Source: Streptomyces sp. NBC_01276
Lineage (GTDB): Bacteria; Actinomycetota; Actinomycetes; Streptomycetales; Streptomycetaceae
DNA: 64,000 bases
Reading direction: 5' to 3'
Assembly (NCBI RefSeq): GCF_041435355.1
Contig: NZ_CP108442.1
Span: 5,764,501-5,828,500, forward strand
A program made the position numbers and the translations under genes. The notes beneath the pieces were generated by a model, which was not told the DNA's origin, made no database searches, and was given only the letters and a program-made list of their open reading frames with translations. Of this stretch, positions 36,686-46,748 are shown piece by piece. Position 1 is the stretch's first letter. Each line of letters starts with the position of its first letter.

Positions 36686-39646
36686 ATGAGGCAACGCGCG
36701 AGATCGATCCTCGCCGCAAGCGCACTCGTCTTCGGAACCACACTCGCCGCACTACCCGTGACGGCCCACGCCCAGCCCGCGTCCGGCACCGCATCCGGCG
36801 CCGACGAGGTGCGGGTCTACGACGCCGACATCACCAAGGAACAGGTCCCGCTCGTCCTGGCCGCCGGCCAGGACGCCCACGAGCTCGCCGAACGCGCCCC
36901 GCAGACCGGGACCGCGAAGGTCGAGCTCTTCCTCACGGGGGACCAGGCCGCGGGACTCGCCGCCCAGGGCGTCAAACTCGCCGAGCGCAAGGTCTCCGCC
37001 CAGGGGCTGGCCCGTGCCAAGGCCGCCGGGGACGGGGTCTTCCGCCCGTACAGCGGCAAGGGCGGCCTCCAGGAGGAGATCCTGCGGACCGCGCAGCAGA
37101 ACCCCGGGCTCACCAAGGTCGTCTCCATCGGCAAGACCGTCCAGGGCAAGGACATCCTCGCCCTCAAGGTCAGCAAGGACGCGAAGAAGGGCAGGGACGG
37201 CGACAAGCCGTCCGTCCTCTACATGTCCAACCAGCACGCCCGTGAGTGGATCACCCCCGAGATGACCCGGCGGCTGATGCACCAGACGCTGGACGAGTAC
37301 GGCAAGGACCCGCGGATCACCAGGCTCGTGGACTCCACCGAGCTGTGGTTCCTGCTCTCCGCCAACCCCGACGGCTACGACTACACGTTCACCGCCGACA
37401 GCGCCCGGCTGTGGCGCAAGAACCTCCACGACAACAACGGCGACGGCAAGATCACGGCCGTGGACGGCGTGGACCTCAACCGCAACTTCGCCTACAAGTG
37501 GGGCTACGACAACGAGGGTTCCTCCCCGAGCCTCTCCAGCGAGACCTACCGCGGCCCGAGCGCCTCCTCCGAGCCCGAGACCAGGGCCCTGGACGCCTTC
37601 GAGAAGCGCATCGGCTTCCGGTACGCCATCAACTACCACTCGGCCTCCGAGCTGCTGCTCTACGGAGTGGGCTGGCAGGTGGCCACCCCGACCCCCGACG
37701 ACGTCGCCTACAAGGCGCTCGCCGGCACCCCCGAGAAGTCCGCCGTCCCCGGCTACTACCCGCAGCTCTCCTCCGAGCTGTACACGACCAACGGCGAGGC
37801 GGACGGCCACGCGGCCAACGTGAACGGCGTCATGATGTTCACGCCGGAGATGACCACCTGCCAGACGGCCTCGGCGATCGACCCGAACGACCGGTGGAAG
37901 CCCGAGGACTGCGCCTCCGGATTCAACTTCCCGGACGACGAGAAGCTGATCCAGCAGGAGTTCGCCAAGAACGTCTCCTTCGCGCTGTCCGTCGGTGAGA
38001 GCGCCGCGCACCCGGACCAGCCCTCCTCCTCCGTGGGCCTGAGCGCAGCCGACTTCACCCCGGACACCTTCACCACCTCCTACGTGGAGCGCGGCGAGGA
38101 CCAGACGGTCGCGGTCACCGCCCGCAAGGCCCTGAAGGACAAGCGGCTCACCTTCCGGATCAACGGCGGTCGCACGCACGACGACGCGCTCAAGGCCTGG
38201 AAGGGCGGTGACGTCTACGGCGGCGAGGACAACAACTGGTTCGACGAGTACCGGGCCAAGGTGGACGGGGCCAGGCCCGGCGACAAGGTCGAGGTGTGGT
38301 TCACCGGCCGCGACCGCTCCGACAAGCAGGTCTCCAGCGAGCACTTCACGTACACCGTGGCGCAGCGCCCCCGCGCGGACGTCCTGGTGATCGCGGAGGA
38401 GGGCGCGAAGGCCCAGCAGGCCCAGACCTACGTGGACGCGCTGCGCGCCAACGGGAAGTCGGCCGCCGTCTGGGACGTGGCCACCCAGGGGGTCCCCCAC
38501 CACCTCGGGGTGCTCTCGCACTTCTCCACCACCGTCCACTACACCGGGGCCAAGGCGCCCGGCGGCGAGACGCAGCTGGCCGTGCGCGACTTCCTCAACG
38601 AGGGCGGCAAGCTGATCGAGGCCGGTGAACTGGCGGGCGGCCGGGCCCAGGTCGGCCGCGCCCTGACGGACGACTTCAGCCAGTACTACCTCGGCGCCTA
38701 CGGGCGGGCGAGCGTCTCCGGCCCCACCGGCTTCACCGGCGCCGGCTCCCTCGCGGGCGTCAAGGGCGGCCTGGCCGGCGCGCCGGGCAACCCGCTCGAC
38801 GCCCCCGGGGCCTACACCGTCACCTCCGACAGCCTGCCGGCGGCGCAGTTCCCGCAGTTCAAGAGCGCGCAGGCGGGCCAGTACGCCGGGGTCGTGAACC
38901 CGTACGCCCCGTACGCGGGCAGCGGGATGGCCGCGGCCACCCACGAGGACGACGACTGGAAGCGCCTCACGCGGACCGTCGACCTCACCAAGGTCACCGC
39001 CGCGGAGCAGCCGCAGCTGAAGATGGCCCTCAACTGGAACACCGAGGAGGGCTACGACCACGCCGTCCTGGAGGCCCGTACCGCCGGGGGCGAGGACTGG
39101 ACCACACTCCCGGACTCGGGAGGGCTGAGCTCCACCACAGTCCCGGCGGAGTGCGAGGCCGGATTCTTCGTCAACGACCACCCCTTCCTGCGGCACTACC
39201 TCACCCTGGACGGCGGCGGCTGCTCACCGAGCGGTACCAGCGGGGCGTGGAACAGCTTCACCGGATCCTCGGGCGGCTGGAAGCAGGTCTCCTTCGACCT
39301 GAGCGCCTACGCGGGCAAGACCGTCGAGGTCTCGCTCTCCTACGTCACCGACCCGGGTTCGGGCGGCCGCGGTGTCTTCGCGGACGAGGCCCGGGTCTCC
39401 CTGGGCGGTACCGACCAGGCCGTCGAGGGCTTCGAGAGCTCGCTCGGCGCGTGGACGGCCCAGGGCGCACCTGCCGGAAGTCCCGATGTTCCGGGCGATT
39501 GGTCCAGGTCGGGCGAACTGTTCAAGTCCTATGCCGCGGTCACTACGCGTGACACCGTGCTCCTCGGCTTCGGCCTGGAGCACGTACCGGCCGCGGCGGA
39601 CCGCGCCGTACTCCTGGGCAAGGCGCTCCGCTCGCTGAACCACTGA
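36686..39646 (+). CDS. Secreted M14 zinc carboxypeptidase, multidomain
   Basis: A 986-residue exported protease. Residues 1-31 are a signal peptide (ending VTAHAQPA). A beta-rich prosegment leads to the M14 domain: SNQHAREWI with zinc ligands His184 and Glu187, NPDGYDYT, VDLNRNFAYKW, the third zinc His318 in NYHSASEL, and the catalytic Glu388 in MMFTPEM. Residues about 480-560 form a beta-sandwich, 565-690 a GATase/ThuA-like domain (RPRADVLVIAEEGAKAQQAQ), and 720-950 an immune-inhibitor-A-like beta domain (FFVNDHPFLRHYLTL, SLSYVTDPGSGG). Most M14 enzymes are a third of this length. Probably degrades peptides outside the cell. Confidence 0.92.
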   Translation: MRQRARSILAASALVFGTTLAALPVTAHAQPASGTASGADEVRVYDADITKEQVPLVLAAGQDAHELAERAPQTGTAKVELFLTGDQAAGLAAQGVKLAERKVSAQGLARAKAAGDGVFRPYSGKGGLQEEILRTAQQNPGLTKVVSIGKTVQGKDILALKVSKDAKKGRDGDKPSVLYMSNQHAREWITPEMTRRLMHQTLDEYGKDPRITRLVDSTELWFLLSANPDGYDYTFTADSARLWRKNLHDNNGDGKITAVDGVDLNRNFAYKWGYDNEGSSPSLSSETYRGPSASSEPETRALDAFEKRIGFRYAINYHSASELLLYGVGWQVATPTPDDVAYKALAGTPEKSAVPGYYPQLSSELYTTNGEADGHAANVNGVMMFTPEMTTCQTASAIDPNDRWKPEDCASGFNFPDDEKLIQQEFAKNVSFALSVGESAAHPDQPSSSVGLSAADFTPDTFTTSYVERGEDQTVAVTARKALKDKRLTFRINGGRTHDDALKAWKGGDVYGGEDNNWFDEYRAKVDGARPGDKVEVWFTGRDRSDKQVSSEHFTYTVAQRPRADVLVIAEEGAKAQQAQTYVDALRANGKSAAVWDVATQGVPHHLGVLSHFSTTVHYTGAKAPGGETQLAVRDFLNEGGKLIEAGELAGGRAQVGRALTDDFSQYYLGAYGRASVSGPTGFTGAGSLAGVKGGLAGAPGNPLDAPGAYTVTSDSLPAAQFPQFKSAQAGQYAGVVNPYAPYAGSGMAAATHEDDDWKRLTRTVDLTKVTAAEQPQLKMALNWNTEEGYDHAVLEARTAGGEDWTTLPDSGGLSSTTVPAECEAGFFVNDHPFLRHYLTLDGGGCSPSGTSGAWNSFTGSSGGWKQVSFDLSAYAGKTVEVSLSYVTDPGSGGRGVFADEARVSLGGTDQAVEGFESSLGAWTAQGAPAGSPDVPGDWSRSGELFKSYAAVTTRDTVLLGFGLEHVPAAADRAVLLGKALRSLNH

Positions 39647-39739
39647 CCTGCGGCCCCACCCCCGATCACACTGCGTGAGGGGGCCGAAAGTCCCCGAGGT
39701 CCCGTGCCAGGGCGTCTGGTACAGGGCCTCGCGGGGGTC

Positions 39740-39756
39740 CCCCCACGGAGTGGGGG
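39740..39756. terminator. Short hairpin between the carboxypeptidase and gap
   Basis: CCCCCAC (39740-39746), GGA, GTGGGGG (39750-39756). Seven-base stem; may end the carboxypeptidase transcript about 100 bases past its stop, or belong to the gap leader. Confidence 0.5.
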
Positions 39757-39811
39757 AGTGTCCGGCTCCCGTCGATGTCACTCCCAAGCTCACGGAGAGG
39801 TAGGGTCGTAA

Positions 39812-40882
<1,071 letters not shown>

Positions 40883-40910
40883 AACGTAGGGCAAGGCACC
40901 ACCATGTGAG

Positions 40911-40954
40911 CACAGGGTCCGCTCGGCGCGATGAAGCGCCGTTCGGGCCCTGTG
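40911..40954 (+). terminator. Two-part hairpin between gap and pgk (attenuator or processing site)
   Basis: Outer stem CACAGGG/CCCTGTG (40911-40917, 40948-40954) and inner stem CGGCGC/GCGCCG (40924-40929, 40936-40941) with a GATGAA loop. No U-tract. Within a same-strand glycolytic cluster, so probably partial termination or RNA stabilisation. Confidence 0.6.
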
Positions 40955-41015
40955 GCTTGCCTGGCCCTCCCGTCCTCGCCCTCCGGGTGAAGGTCTCCTA
41001 AGGAGTAGGAAACAC

Positions 41016-42227
41016 ATGAAGACGATCGACGAACTGCTCGCCGAGGGCGTCACCGGCAAGCGGGTCTTCGTCCGCGCCGACCTCAACGTGCCGCTCGCGA
41101 ACGGTGAGATCACCGACGACGGCCGCATCCGCGCCGTCCAGCCGACGATCGCGAAGCTCGCCGAGGCCGGTGCCCGCGTGATCGTGGCCTCGCACCTGGG
41201 CCGCCCCAAGGGCGCCCCGGACCCGGCCTTCTCGCTGGCCCCGGCCGCCAAGCGGCTCGGCGAACTGCTCGGCGCGGACGTCGCGTTCGCCACCGACACG
41301 GTCGGCTCCTCCGCCAAGGAGACCGTCGCCGCCCTCGCCGACGGCCGGGTCGCCGTCATCGAGAACCTGCGCTTCAACGCCGGTGAGACCGCGAAGGACG
41401 ACGCCGAGCGCGGCGCCTTCGCGGACCAGCTCGCCGAGCTGGCCGACGTCTACGTCGGCGACGGCTTCGGCGCCGTCCACCGCAAGCACGCCTCGGTCTT
41501 CGACCTGCCCGCGCGCCTCCCGCACGCCGCCGGTTACCTGATCGCCACCGAGGTCGGCGTCCTGAAGAAGCTCACCGCCGAGGTCAAGCGCCCGTACGTG
41601 GTCGTCCTGGGCGGCGCCAAGGTCTCCGACAAGCTCGCCGTCATCGACGAGCTCCTCGGCAAGGCCGACCGCCTCCTCATCGGCGGCGGCATGGCGTACA
41701 CCTTCCTCAAGGCCAAGGGCTACGAGGTCGGCATCTCCCTGCTCCAGGAAGACCAGCTGGGCAAGGTCACGGAGTACATGGAGCGCGCCGAGAAGAACGG
41801 CGTCGAGCTGGTCCTGCCGGTCGACGTCCTGGTCTCCGGGGACTTCCCCGACCTGAAGACCAAGGCCCCGGCCGACTTCGAGACCGTCGACGCGGACAAG
41901 ATCCCCGCCGACAAGGAGGGCCTCGACATCGGCCCCAAGACGCGTGAGCTCTACGCGTCGAAGATCGCCGACGCCGAGACCGTGTTCTGGAACGGCCCGG
42001 TCGGCGTCTTCGAGCACCCCGACTACGCGAACGGCACCAAGGCCGTCGCGCAGGCCCTCGTCGACAGCAACGCCTTCACCGTCGTCGGTGGCGGCGACAG
42101 CGCTGCCGCGGTCCGCATCCTGGGCTTCGACGAGAACGCCTTCGGTCACATTTCCACCGGTGGTGGCGCCAGCCTCGAATACCTCGAGGGCAAGACGCTC
42201 CCCGGCCTCGCCGCCCTGGAGGGCTGA
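41016..42227 (+). CDS. pgk: Phosphoglycerate kinase
   Basis: A 403-residue kinase that transfers phosphate from 1,3-bisphosphoglycerate to ADP. RVFVRADLNVPLANGEITDD is the N-terminal signature; HLGRPKG, GDGFGAVHRKHAS and VLGGAKVSDKL are substrate-side motifs; FWNGPVGVFE and VVGGGDSAAAVR bind nucleotide. RBS AAGGAGTAGG is excellent. tpiA starts six bases after its stop. Confidence 0.97.
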   Translation: MKTIDELLAEGVTGKRVFVRADLNVPLANGEITDDGRIRAVQPTIAKLAEAGARVIVASHLGRPKGAPDPAFSLAPAAKRLGELLGADVAFATDTVGSSAKETVAALADGRVAVIENLRFNAGETAKDDAERGAFADQLAELADVYVGDGFGAVHRKHASVFDLPARLPHAAGYLIATEVGVLKKLTAEVKRPYVVVLGGAKVSDKLAVIDELLGKADRLLIGGGMAYTFLKAKGYEVGISLLQEDQLGKVTEYMERAEKNGVELVLPVDVLVSGDFPDLKTKAPADFETVDADKIPADKEGLDIGPKTRELYASKIADAETVFWNGPVGVFEHPDYANGTKAVAQALVDSNAFTVVGGGDSAAAVRILGFDENAFGHISTGGGASLEYLEGKTLPGLAALEG

Positions 42228-42233
42228 ACCCCT

Positions 42234-43022
42234 ATGACTGCTGCTGCCAACGGCCGTACCCCGCTGATGGCGGGCAACTGGAAGATGAACCTCAACCACC
42301 TTGAGGCCATCGCCCACACCCAGAAGATCGCCTTCTCCCTCGCCGACAAGGACTACGACGCCGTCGACGTGGCGGTGCTCCCGCCCTTCGTCGACCTGCG
42401 CTCGGTCCAGACCCTGGTCGACGCCGACAAGCTGAAGATCAAGTACGGCGCCCAGGACATCTCGGCGCACGACTCCGGCGCCTACACCGGCGAGATCTCC
42501 GGCCCGATGCTCGCCAAGCTCGGCTGCACCTTCGTGGCCGTCGGCCACAGCGAGCGCCGCCAGTACCACGGCGAGGGCGACGAGGTCTGCAACGCCAAGG
42601 TCAAGGCCGCCTACAAGCACGGGCTCACCCCGATCCTGTGCGTCGGCGAGGGCCTGGACGTCCGCAAGGCCGGCGGCCAGGTCGCGCACACGCTGGCCCA
42701 GGTCGACGGCGGTCTCAAGGACGTCCCGGCCGAGCAGGCCGAGTCCATCGTGATCGCGTACGAGCCCGTCTGGGCCATCGGGACCGGCGAGGTCGCCACC
42801 CCCGAGGACGCCCAGGAGGTCTGCGGAGCGATCCGCGGCCGCCTCGCGGAGCTGTACTCCCAGGAGCTGGCCGACAAGGTCCGCATCCAGTACGGCGGCT
42901 CCGTGAAGTCCGGCAACATCGCCGCGATCATGGCGCAGCCCGACGTCGACGGCGCCCTGATCGGCGGCGCGGCGCTGGACGTGGACGAGTTCGTCAAGAT
43001 CGTCCGCTTCCGCGACCAGTGA
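42234..43022 (+). CDS. tpiA: Triosephosphate isomerase
   Basis: A 262-residue TIM barrel interconverting dihydroxyacetone phosphate and glyceraldehyde-3-phosphate. AGNWKMN holds the catalytic Lys, VGHSERRQ the electrophilic His, [11 protein letters not shown] the catalytic Glu, and YGGSVKSGN plus [10 protein letters not shown] the phosphate grip. Co-transcribed with pgk. Confidence 0.97.
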   Translation: MTAAANGRTPLMAGNWKMNLNHLEAIAHTQKIAFSLADKDYDAVDVAVLPPFVDLRSVQTLVDADKLKIKYGAQDISAHDSGAYTGEISGPMLAKLGCTFVAVGHSERRQYHGEGDEVCNAKVKAAYKHGLTPILCVGEGLDVRKAGGQVAHTLAQVDGGLKDVPAEQAESIVIAYEPVWAIGTGEVATPEDAQEVCGAIRGRLAELYSQELADKVRIQYGGSVKSGNIAAIMAQPDVDGALIGGAALDVDEFVKIVRFRDQ

Positions 43023-43065
43023 AGCGACCGGTGAGTATGCGGTAGGGCGGATCCGTCGTACCCTT

Positions 43066-43107
43066 GCGGGGGCCAGGGGGCTGCGATCGGCAGCCGCTGG
43101 CCCCCGC
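43066..43107 (+). terminator. Strong hairpin between tpiA and secG
   Basis: Arms GCGGGGGCCAG (43066-43076) and its exact complement (43097-43107), continued by GGCTGC/GCAGCC (43079-43084, 43090-43095) over a GATCG loop. A long, nearly perfect stem 43 bases past the tpiA stop. Confidence 0.75.
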
Positions 43108-43167
43108 GGGCGTCGCAGGCCCGGTAAAACCTGAAAGCCCAGAATGCCCAGAAAGTAGGAATCAGCC

Positions 43168-43404
43168 GTGATTATGGGGTTCTCGATCGCCCTGGTCGTC
43201 TTCAGCGCCCTGCTGATGCTGCTCGTGCTGATGCACAAGGGCAAGGGCGGCGGTCTGTCCGACATGTTCGGCGGCGGCATGCAGTCCTCGGTCGGCGGTT
43301 CCTCCGTGGCAGAGCGCAACCTCGACCGCATCACCGTCGTGATCGGGCTCCTGTGGTTCGCCTGCATCGTGGCGCTCGGCCTGCTCACGAAGTCGGGCAG
43401 CTGA
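43168..43404 (+). CDS. secG: Preprotein translocase subunit SecG
   Basis: A 78-residue membrane protein of the SecYEG channel. Two transmembrane helices (FSIALVVFSALLMLLVLMH; VVIGLLWFACIVALGLL) flank a cytoplasmic loop GKGGGLSDMFGGG, the SecG signature. GTG 43168 follows GTAGGA at good distance; an ATG two codons later is possible. Placement after tpiA is widely conserved. Confidence 0.95.
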   Translation: MIMGFSIALVVFSALLMLLVLMHKGKGGGLSDMFGGGMQSSVGGSSVAERNLDRITVVIGLLWFACIVALGLLTKSGS

Positions 43405-43460
43405 CCGTTCTGGCCATTGTGCCGGTCCCGTCGGCTCCGCCCCGCCTATCATGAGGTCCT

Positions 43461-43500
43461 GCGTCCACGGCTGGAGCGAGTAACTCCGGTTAGTGGACGC
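43461..43500. promoter_or_regulatory. Inverted repeat overlapping the rbpA-family promoter
   Basis: GCGTCCAC (43461-43468) pairs perfectly with GTGGACGC (43493-43500); GGAG/CTCC (43473-43476, 43484-43487) pairs inside. The right arm includes the likely -35 hexamer, so the repeat may be an operator rather than only the secG terminator. Confidence 0.5.
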
Positions 43501-43521
43501 GCGTTGGGCCTTCCGTAGACT
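43493..43521 (+). promoter_or_regulatory. Candidate vegetative-type promoter for the RbpA-family gene
   Basis: GTGGAC (43493-43498), 17 bases, TAGACT (43516-43521): a reasonable match to the principal sigma factor consensus, 62 bases before the start codon. Confidence 0.55.
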
Positions 43522-43583
43522 GGGGCGCCCGCAGCGGACATCCCCTCTCGCTCCGCGGCACCATCACGCAGGGAGTTACGACC

Positions 43584-43919
43584 GTGGCAAGTGGCAACGC
43601 GATTCGTGGAAGTCGGGTCGGAGCCGGGCCGATGGGCGAGGCCGAGCGCGGTGAATCCGCGCCCCGCCTGCGCATCTCCTTCTGGTGCTCGAACGGGCAC
43701 GAGACGCAGCCGAGCTTCGCCAGCGACGCACAGGTGCCGGACACCTGGGACTGCCCGCGCTGCGGGTTCCCGGCCGGCCAGGACCGGGACAACCCGCCCG
43801 CGCCGCCGCGCACCGAGCCGTACAAGACGCACCTCGCGTACGTACGGGAACGCCGCACCGACGCCGACGGCGAGGCCATCCTCGCCGAGGCCCTCGCCAA
43901 GCTCCGCGGCGAGATCTGA
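43584..43919 (+). CDS. rbpA: RbpA-family RNA polymerase-binding protein (RbpB-like paralogue)
   Basis: A 111-residue RNA polymerase-associated protein. N-terminal [11 protein letters not shown] corresponds to the RbpA N-terminal tail that reaches the polymerase cleft. The core has FWCSNGH and WDCPRCGFP with zinc-binding-type cysteines. The C-terminal [21 protein letters not shown] aligns with the sigma-interaction domain (HWDMLLERRS in classical RbpA). The divergent core and the position after secG suggest it is the second Streptomyces paralogue rather than the main RbpA. GTG 43584 follows GGGAG. Confidence 0.88.
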   Translation: MASGNAIRGSRVGAGPMGEAERGESAPRLRISFWCSNGHETQPSFASDAQVPDTWDCPRCGFPAGQDRDNPPAPPRTEPYKTHLAYVRERRTDADGEAILAEALAKLRGEI

Positions 43920-43957
43920 GGACCGGCGACAACCGGCACCACCCTTGAGAGTGACTC

Positions 43958-44005
43958 GGGGCCCGGCCCGTGGGAGAGCGAATCCCGCGGGCCGGGCCCC
44001 TTTTT
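43958..44005 (+). terminator. Classical intrinsic terminator with T-tract
   Basis: Perfect 13-base arms 43958-43970 and 43988-44000 followed by TTTTT (44001-44005), 38 bases past the RbpA-family stop. One of the few terminators here with a T-run. Confidence 0.92.
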
Positions 44006-44076
44006 GTCCGTTGTCCCCCCTCGGATCCCTTAGGTTTGGAGGCGGCGGGGCACAACAGGACGGAAGAAGTGGGTTG

Positions 44077-45789
44077 ATGTCCGAGATGAACGCAAACCAG
44101 GCCGCCGCGCGAAGCGCGTCGAGCGAGGGTGGTGGCGGGCGACGGGCGGGACGTACGAGGCTTGACCGGACGCCGCAGTGGAACGCGCTCGGCAAGCACC
44201 GCGAAGAGCTGGGGCAGACGCATCTGCGGGAGCTGTTCGAGGCGGACCCGGAGCGTGGCACCAAGTACACCCTCGGGGCCGGGGACCTGCACATCGACTA
44301 CGCGAAGCACCTCGTCACCGACGAGACCCTCGCGCTGCTGCGCGAACTGGCCGCGGCCACCGGCGTCGCCGAACTGCGCGACGCCATGTTCCGCGGCGAG
44401 AAGATCAACATCACCGAGGACCGGGCGGTCCTGCACACCGCGCTGCGCGCCCCTGAGAGTGCCGTCGTGAAGGTCGACGGCGAGGACGTCGTCCCGGAGG
44501 TGCACGCGGTCCTGCGCAAGATGGCGGCCTTCTCCGACCGGGTCCGGTCGGGGGAGTGGACGGGCCACACCGGCAAGCGCATCAAGAACGTCGTCAACAT
44601 CGGCATCGGCGGCTCCGACCTCGGCCCGGCGATGGCGTACGAGGCCCTGCGGGCCTTCAGCGACCGCGACCTGACGGTGCGTTTCGTCTCCAACGTCGAC
44701 GGCGCGGACCTGCACGAGGCCGTGCGCGACCTGGACCCGGCCGAGACGCTCTTCATCATCGCCTCGAAGACCTTCACCACCATCGAGACCATCACCAACG
44801 CCACCTCGGCGCGGAACTGGCTGCTCACGGAGCTGCGGGCCGGTGAAGAGGCCGTCGCCCGGCACTTCGTGGCGCTGTCGACCAACGAGGAGAAGGTCGG
44901 CGAGTTCGGCATCGACACGGCCAACATGTTCGGTTTCTGGGACTGGGTCGGCGGCCGCTACTCCTTCGACTCGGCCATCGGGCTCTCCCTGATGATCGCC
45001 ATCGGCCCGGACCACTTCCGGCAGCTGCTGGACGGCTTCCACCTGATGGACGAGCACTTCCGCACGGCGCCGCCGGAGGAGAACGCGCCGCTGCTGATGG
45101 GGCTGTTGGGGATCTGGTACGGCAACTTCCACGACGCGCAGTCCCACGCGGTCCTGCCGTACAGCCACTACCTGTCGCGGTTCACGGCCTACCTCCAGCA
45201 GCTCGACATGGAGTCCAACGGCAAGTCGGTCGACCGCAACGGCGACCCCGTCGACTGGCAGACCGGCCCGGTCGTGTGGGGCACCCCCGGCACCAACGGG
45301 CAGCACGCGTACTACCAGTTGATCCACCAGGGCACGAAGCTGATCCCGGCGGACTTCATCGGCTTCGCCCGGCCGGTGGAGGACCTCCTCCCCGGCCTGG
45401 TGGCCCAGCACGACCTGCTGATGGCCAACTTCTTCGCCCAGACGCAGGCCCTGGCCTTCGGAAAGACGCCGGAGGAGGTGCGCGCGGAGGGCGTCGCCGA
45501 GGAGCTCGTCCCGCACAAGACCTTCCGGGGCAACCACCCGACGACGACGATCCTCGCCCGCGAGCTGACCCCGTCGGTACTGGGACAGCTCATCGCCCTC
45601 TACGAGCACAAGGTGTTCGTCCAGGGCGCCGTGTGGAACATCGACTCCTTCGACCAGTGGGGCGTCGAGCTCGGCAAGGTCCTCGCCAAGCGGCTGGAGC
45701 CCGCACTGGTGGAGGGGGCCGACGTGGCGGGCCTGGACCCCTCGACGCGGGCGCTCGTGGCCCGGTACCGGGAACTGCGCGGCCGCTGA
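44077..45789 (+). CDS. pgi: Glucose-6-phosphate isomerase
   Basis: A 570-residue isomerase interconverting glucose-6-phosphate and fructose-6-phosphate. [16 protein letters not shown] binds the sugar phosphate; [14 protein letters not shown], the signature [12 protein letters not shown], and [14 protein letters not shown] (C-terminal signature) are clear. The first ~30 residues (Ser/Gly/Ala-rich, up to [10 protein letters not shown]) extend beyond typical Pgi; no start codon is closer to the conserved domain, so ATG 44077 (or 44086) stands. Convergent with the pentose-phosphate operon, linking the two pathways. Confidence 0.96.
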   Translation: MSEMNANQAAARSASSEGGGGRRAGRTRLDRTPQWNALGKHREELGQTHLRELFEADPERGTKYTLGAGDLHIDYAKHLVTDETLALLRELAAATGVAELRDAMFRGEKINITEDRAVLHTALRAPESAVVKVDGEDVVPEVHAVLRKMAAFSDRVRSGEWTGHTGKRIKNVVNIGIGGSDLGPAMAYEALRAFSDRDLTVRFVSNVDGADLHEAVRDLDPAETLFIIASKTFTTIETITNATSARNWLLTELRAGEEAVARHFVALSTNEEKVGEFGIDTANMFGFWDWVGGRYSFDSAIGLSLMIAIGPDHFRQLLDGFHLMDEHFRTAPPEENAPLLMGLLGIWYGNFHDAQSHAVLPYSHYLSRFTAYLQQLDMESNGKSVDRNGDPVDWQTGPVVWGTPGTNGQHAYYQLIHQGTKLIPADFIGFARPVEDLLPGLVAQHDLLMANFFAQTQALAFGKTPEEVRAEGVAEELVPHKTFRGNHPTTTILARELTPSVLGQLIALYEHKVFVQGAVWNIDSFDQWGVELGKVLAKRLEPALVEGADVAGLDPSTRALVARYRELRGR

Positions 45790-45805
45790 GCCCTCCGGCG
45801 TGAAC

Positions 45806-45845
45806 GCGGAAGCGCCCCGCACCGACCGGTGCGGGGCGCTTCCGC
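45806..45845. terminator. 18-bp perfect bidirectional terminator between pgi and pgl
   Basis: Arms 45806-45823 and 45828-45845 are perfect 18-base complements with a GACC loop. It lies between convergent stops at 45789 and 45850 and serves both directions. Confidence 0.9.
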
Positions 45846-45849
45846 CCGT

Positions 45850-46635
45850 TCAGGACGCCGGGGAGTACAGCCCGGCCGGCAGCTTGGCCGCCGCCGCCCG
45901 GTCCAGCAGCCACAGCGTGCGGCTGCGGCCGTAGGCCTGCGCGGCGGGGGCCTGGACCCCGCCCGCGCCGCCGAGCGCGACGGCCACCGCCGCGGCCTTG
46001 TCCTCGCCGGCCGCCAGCAGCCACACCTCGCGGGCCGCGCGGATCGCCGGGAGGGTCAGGGAGACCCGGGTGGGCGGGGGCTTCGGGGCGCCGTGCACGC
46101 CCACGACGGTGCGCTCGGTCTCCCGGGTCGCCGGGTGCTCCGGGAACAGCGAGGCCACGTGCGTGTCCGGGCCGACGCCCAGCATCAGCACGTCGAAGGT
46201 GGGGACCGGACCGTGGTCCTCCGGCCCGGAGGCCCGCTTCAGCTCCGCCGCGTAGGCGGCCGCGGCGGCGTCCACGTCCACCCCGTACGGGCCGTCGGAG
46301 GCGGGCATGACGTGCACCCGCGCGGGATCCACCGGGACGGAGTCCAGGAGGGCCTCACGGGCCTGTACGTGGTTGCGTTCGGGGTCGTCGGCGGGGACGT
46401 AGCGCTCGTCGCCCCACCAGAGGTCGATGCGGGACCAGTCGACCGCGTCCCGGGCGGGGGCGACGGAGAGGGCCGCGAGCAGGCCGTTGCCGTTGCGGCC
46501 GCCGGTCAGGACCACGGAGGCGCTGCCACGGGCGGCCTGCGCGTCCACGATCTTCGTGATGAGCCGGGCGGCCGTGGCCTGCGCCATCAGCTCCTTGTCC
46601 CGGTGGACGACGACCTGGGGAGTCGTCATACCCAT
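45850..46635 (-). CDS. pgl: 6-phosphogluconolactonase
   Basis: A 261-residue enzyme of the NagB/SugarP isomerase fold that hydrolyses 6-phosphogluconolactone. VVLTGGRNGNGLLAALS, IDLWWGDERYVPADDPERN and LMLGVGPDTHVASLFP are the family motifs. ATG 46635 suits the AAGGCGG ribosome site better than the ATG at 46629. Last gene of tkt-tal-zwf-opcA-pgl; a hairpin before it may lower its expression. Confidence 0.95.
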   Translation of the reverse strand: MGMTTPQVVVHRDKELMAQATAARLITKIVDAQAARGSASVVLTGGRNGNGLLAALSVAPARDAVDWSRIDLWWGDERYVPADDPERNHVQAREALLDSVPVDPARVHVMPASDGPYGVDVDAAAAAYAAELKRASGPEDHGPVPTFDVLMLGVGPDTHVASLFPEHPATRETERTVVGVHGAPKPPPTRVSLTLPAIRAAREVWLLAAGEDKAAAVAVALGGAGGVQAPAAQAYGRSRTLWLLDRAAAAKLPAGLYSPAS

Positions 46636-46703
46636 GTGCTGCCGCCTTCTTGGTAGTTCGGGTCGTGCGGTGGTTCCGGTCCGGGGCGGAGCACCGGGGA
46701 ACG

Positions 46704-46741
46704 GGTGAAGGGCGGGGCGGGGAGCCGCTCCGCCCTTCACC
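46704..46741 (-). terminator. 12-bp hairpin between opcA and pgl
   Basis: Perfect arms 46704-46715 and 46730-46741, eight bases past the opcA stop on the minus strand, inside the operon. Possibly an attenuator. Confidence 0.65.
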
Positions 46742-46748
46742 GGTACCG

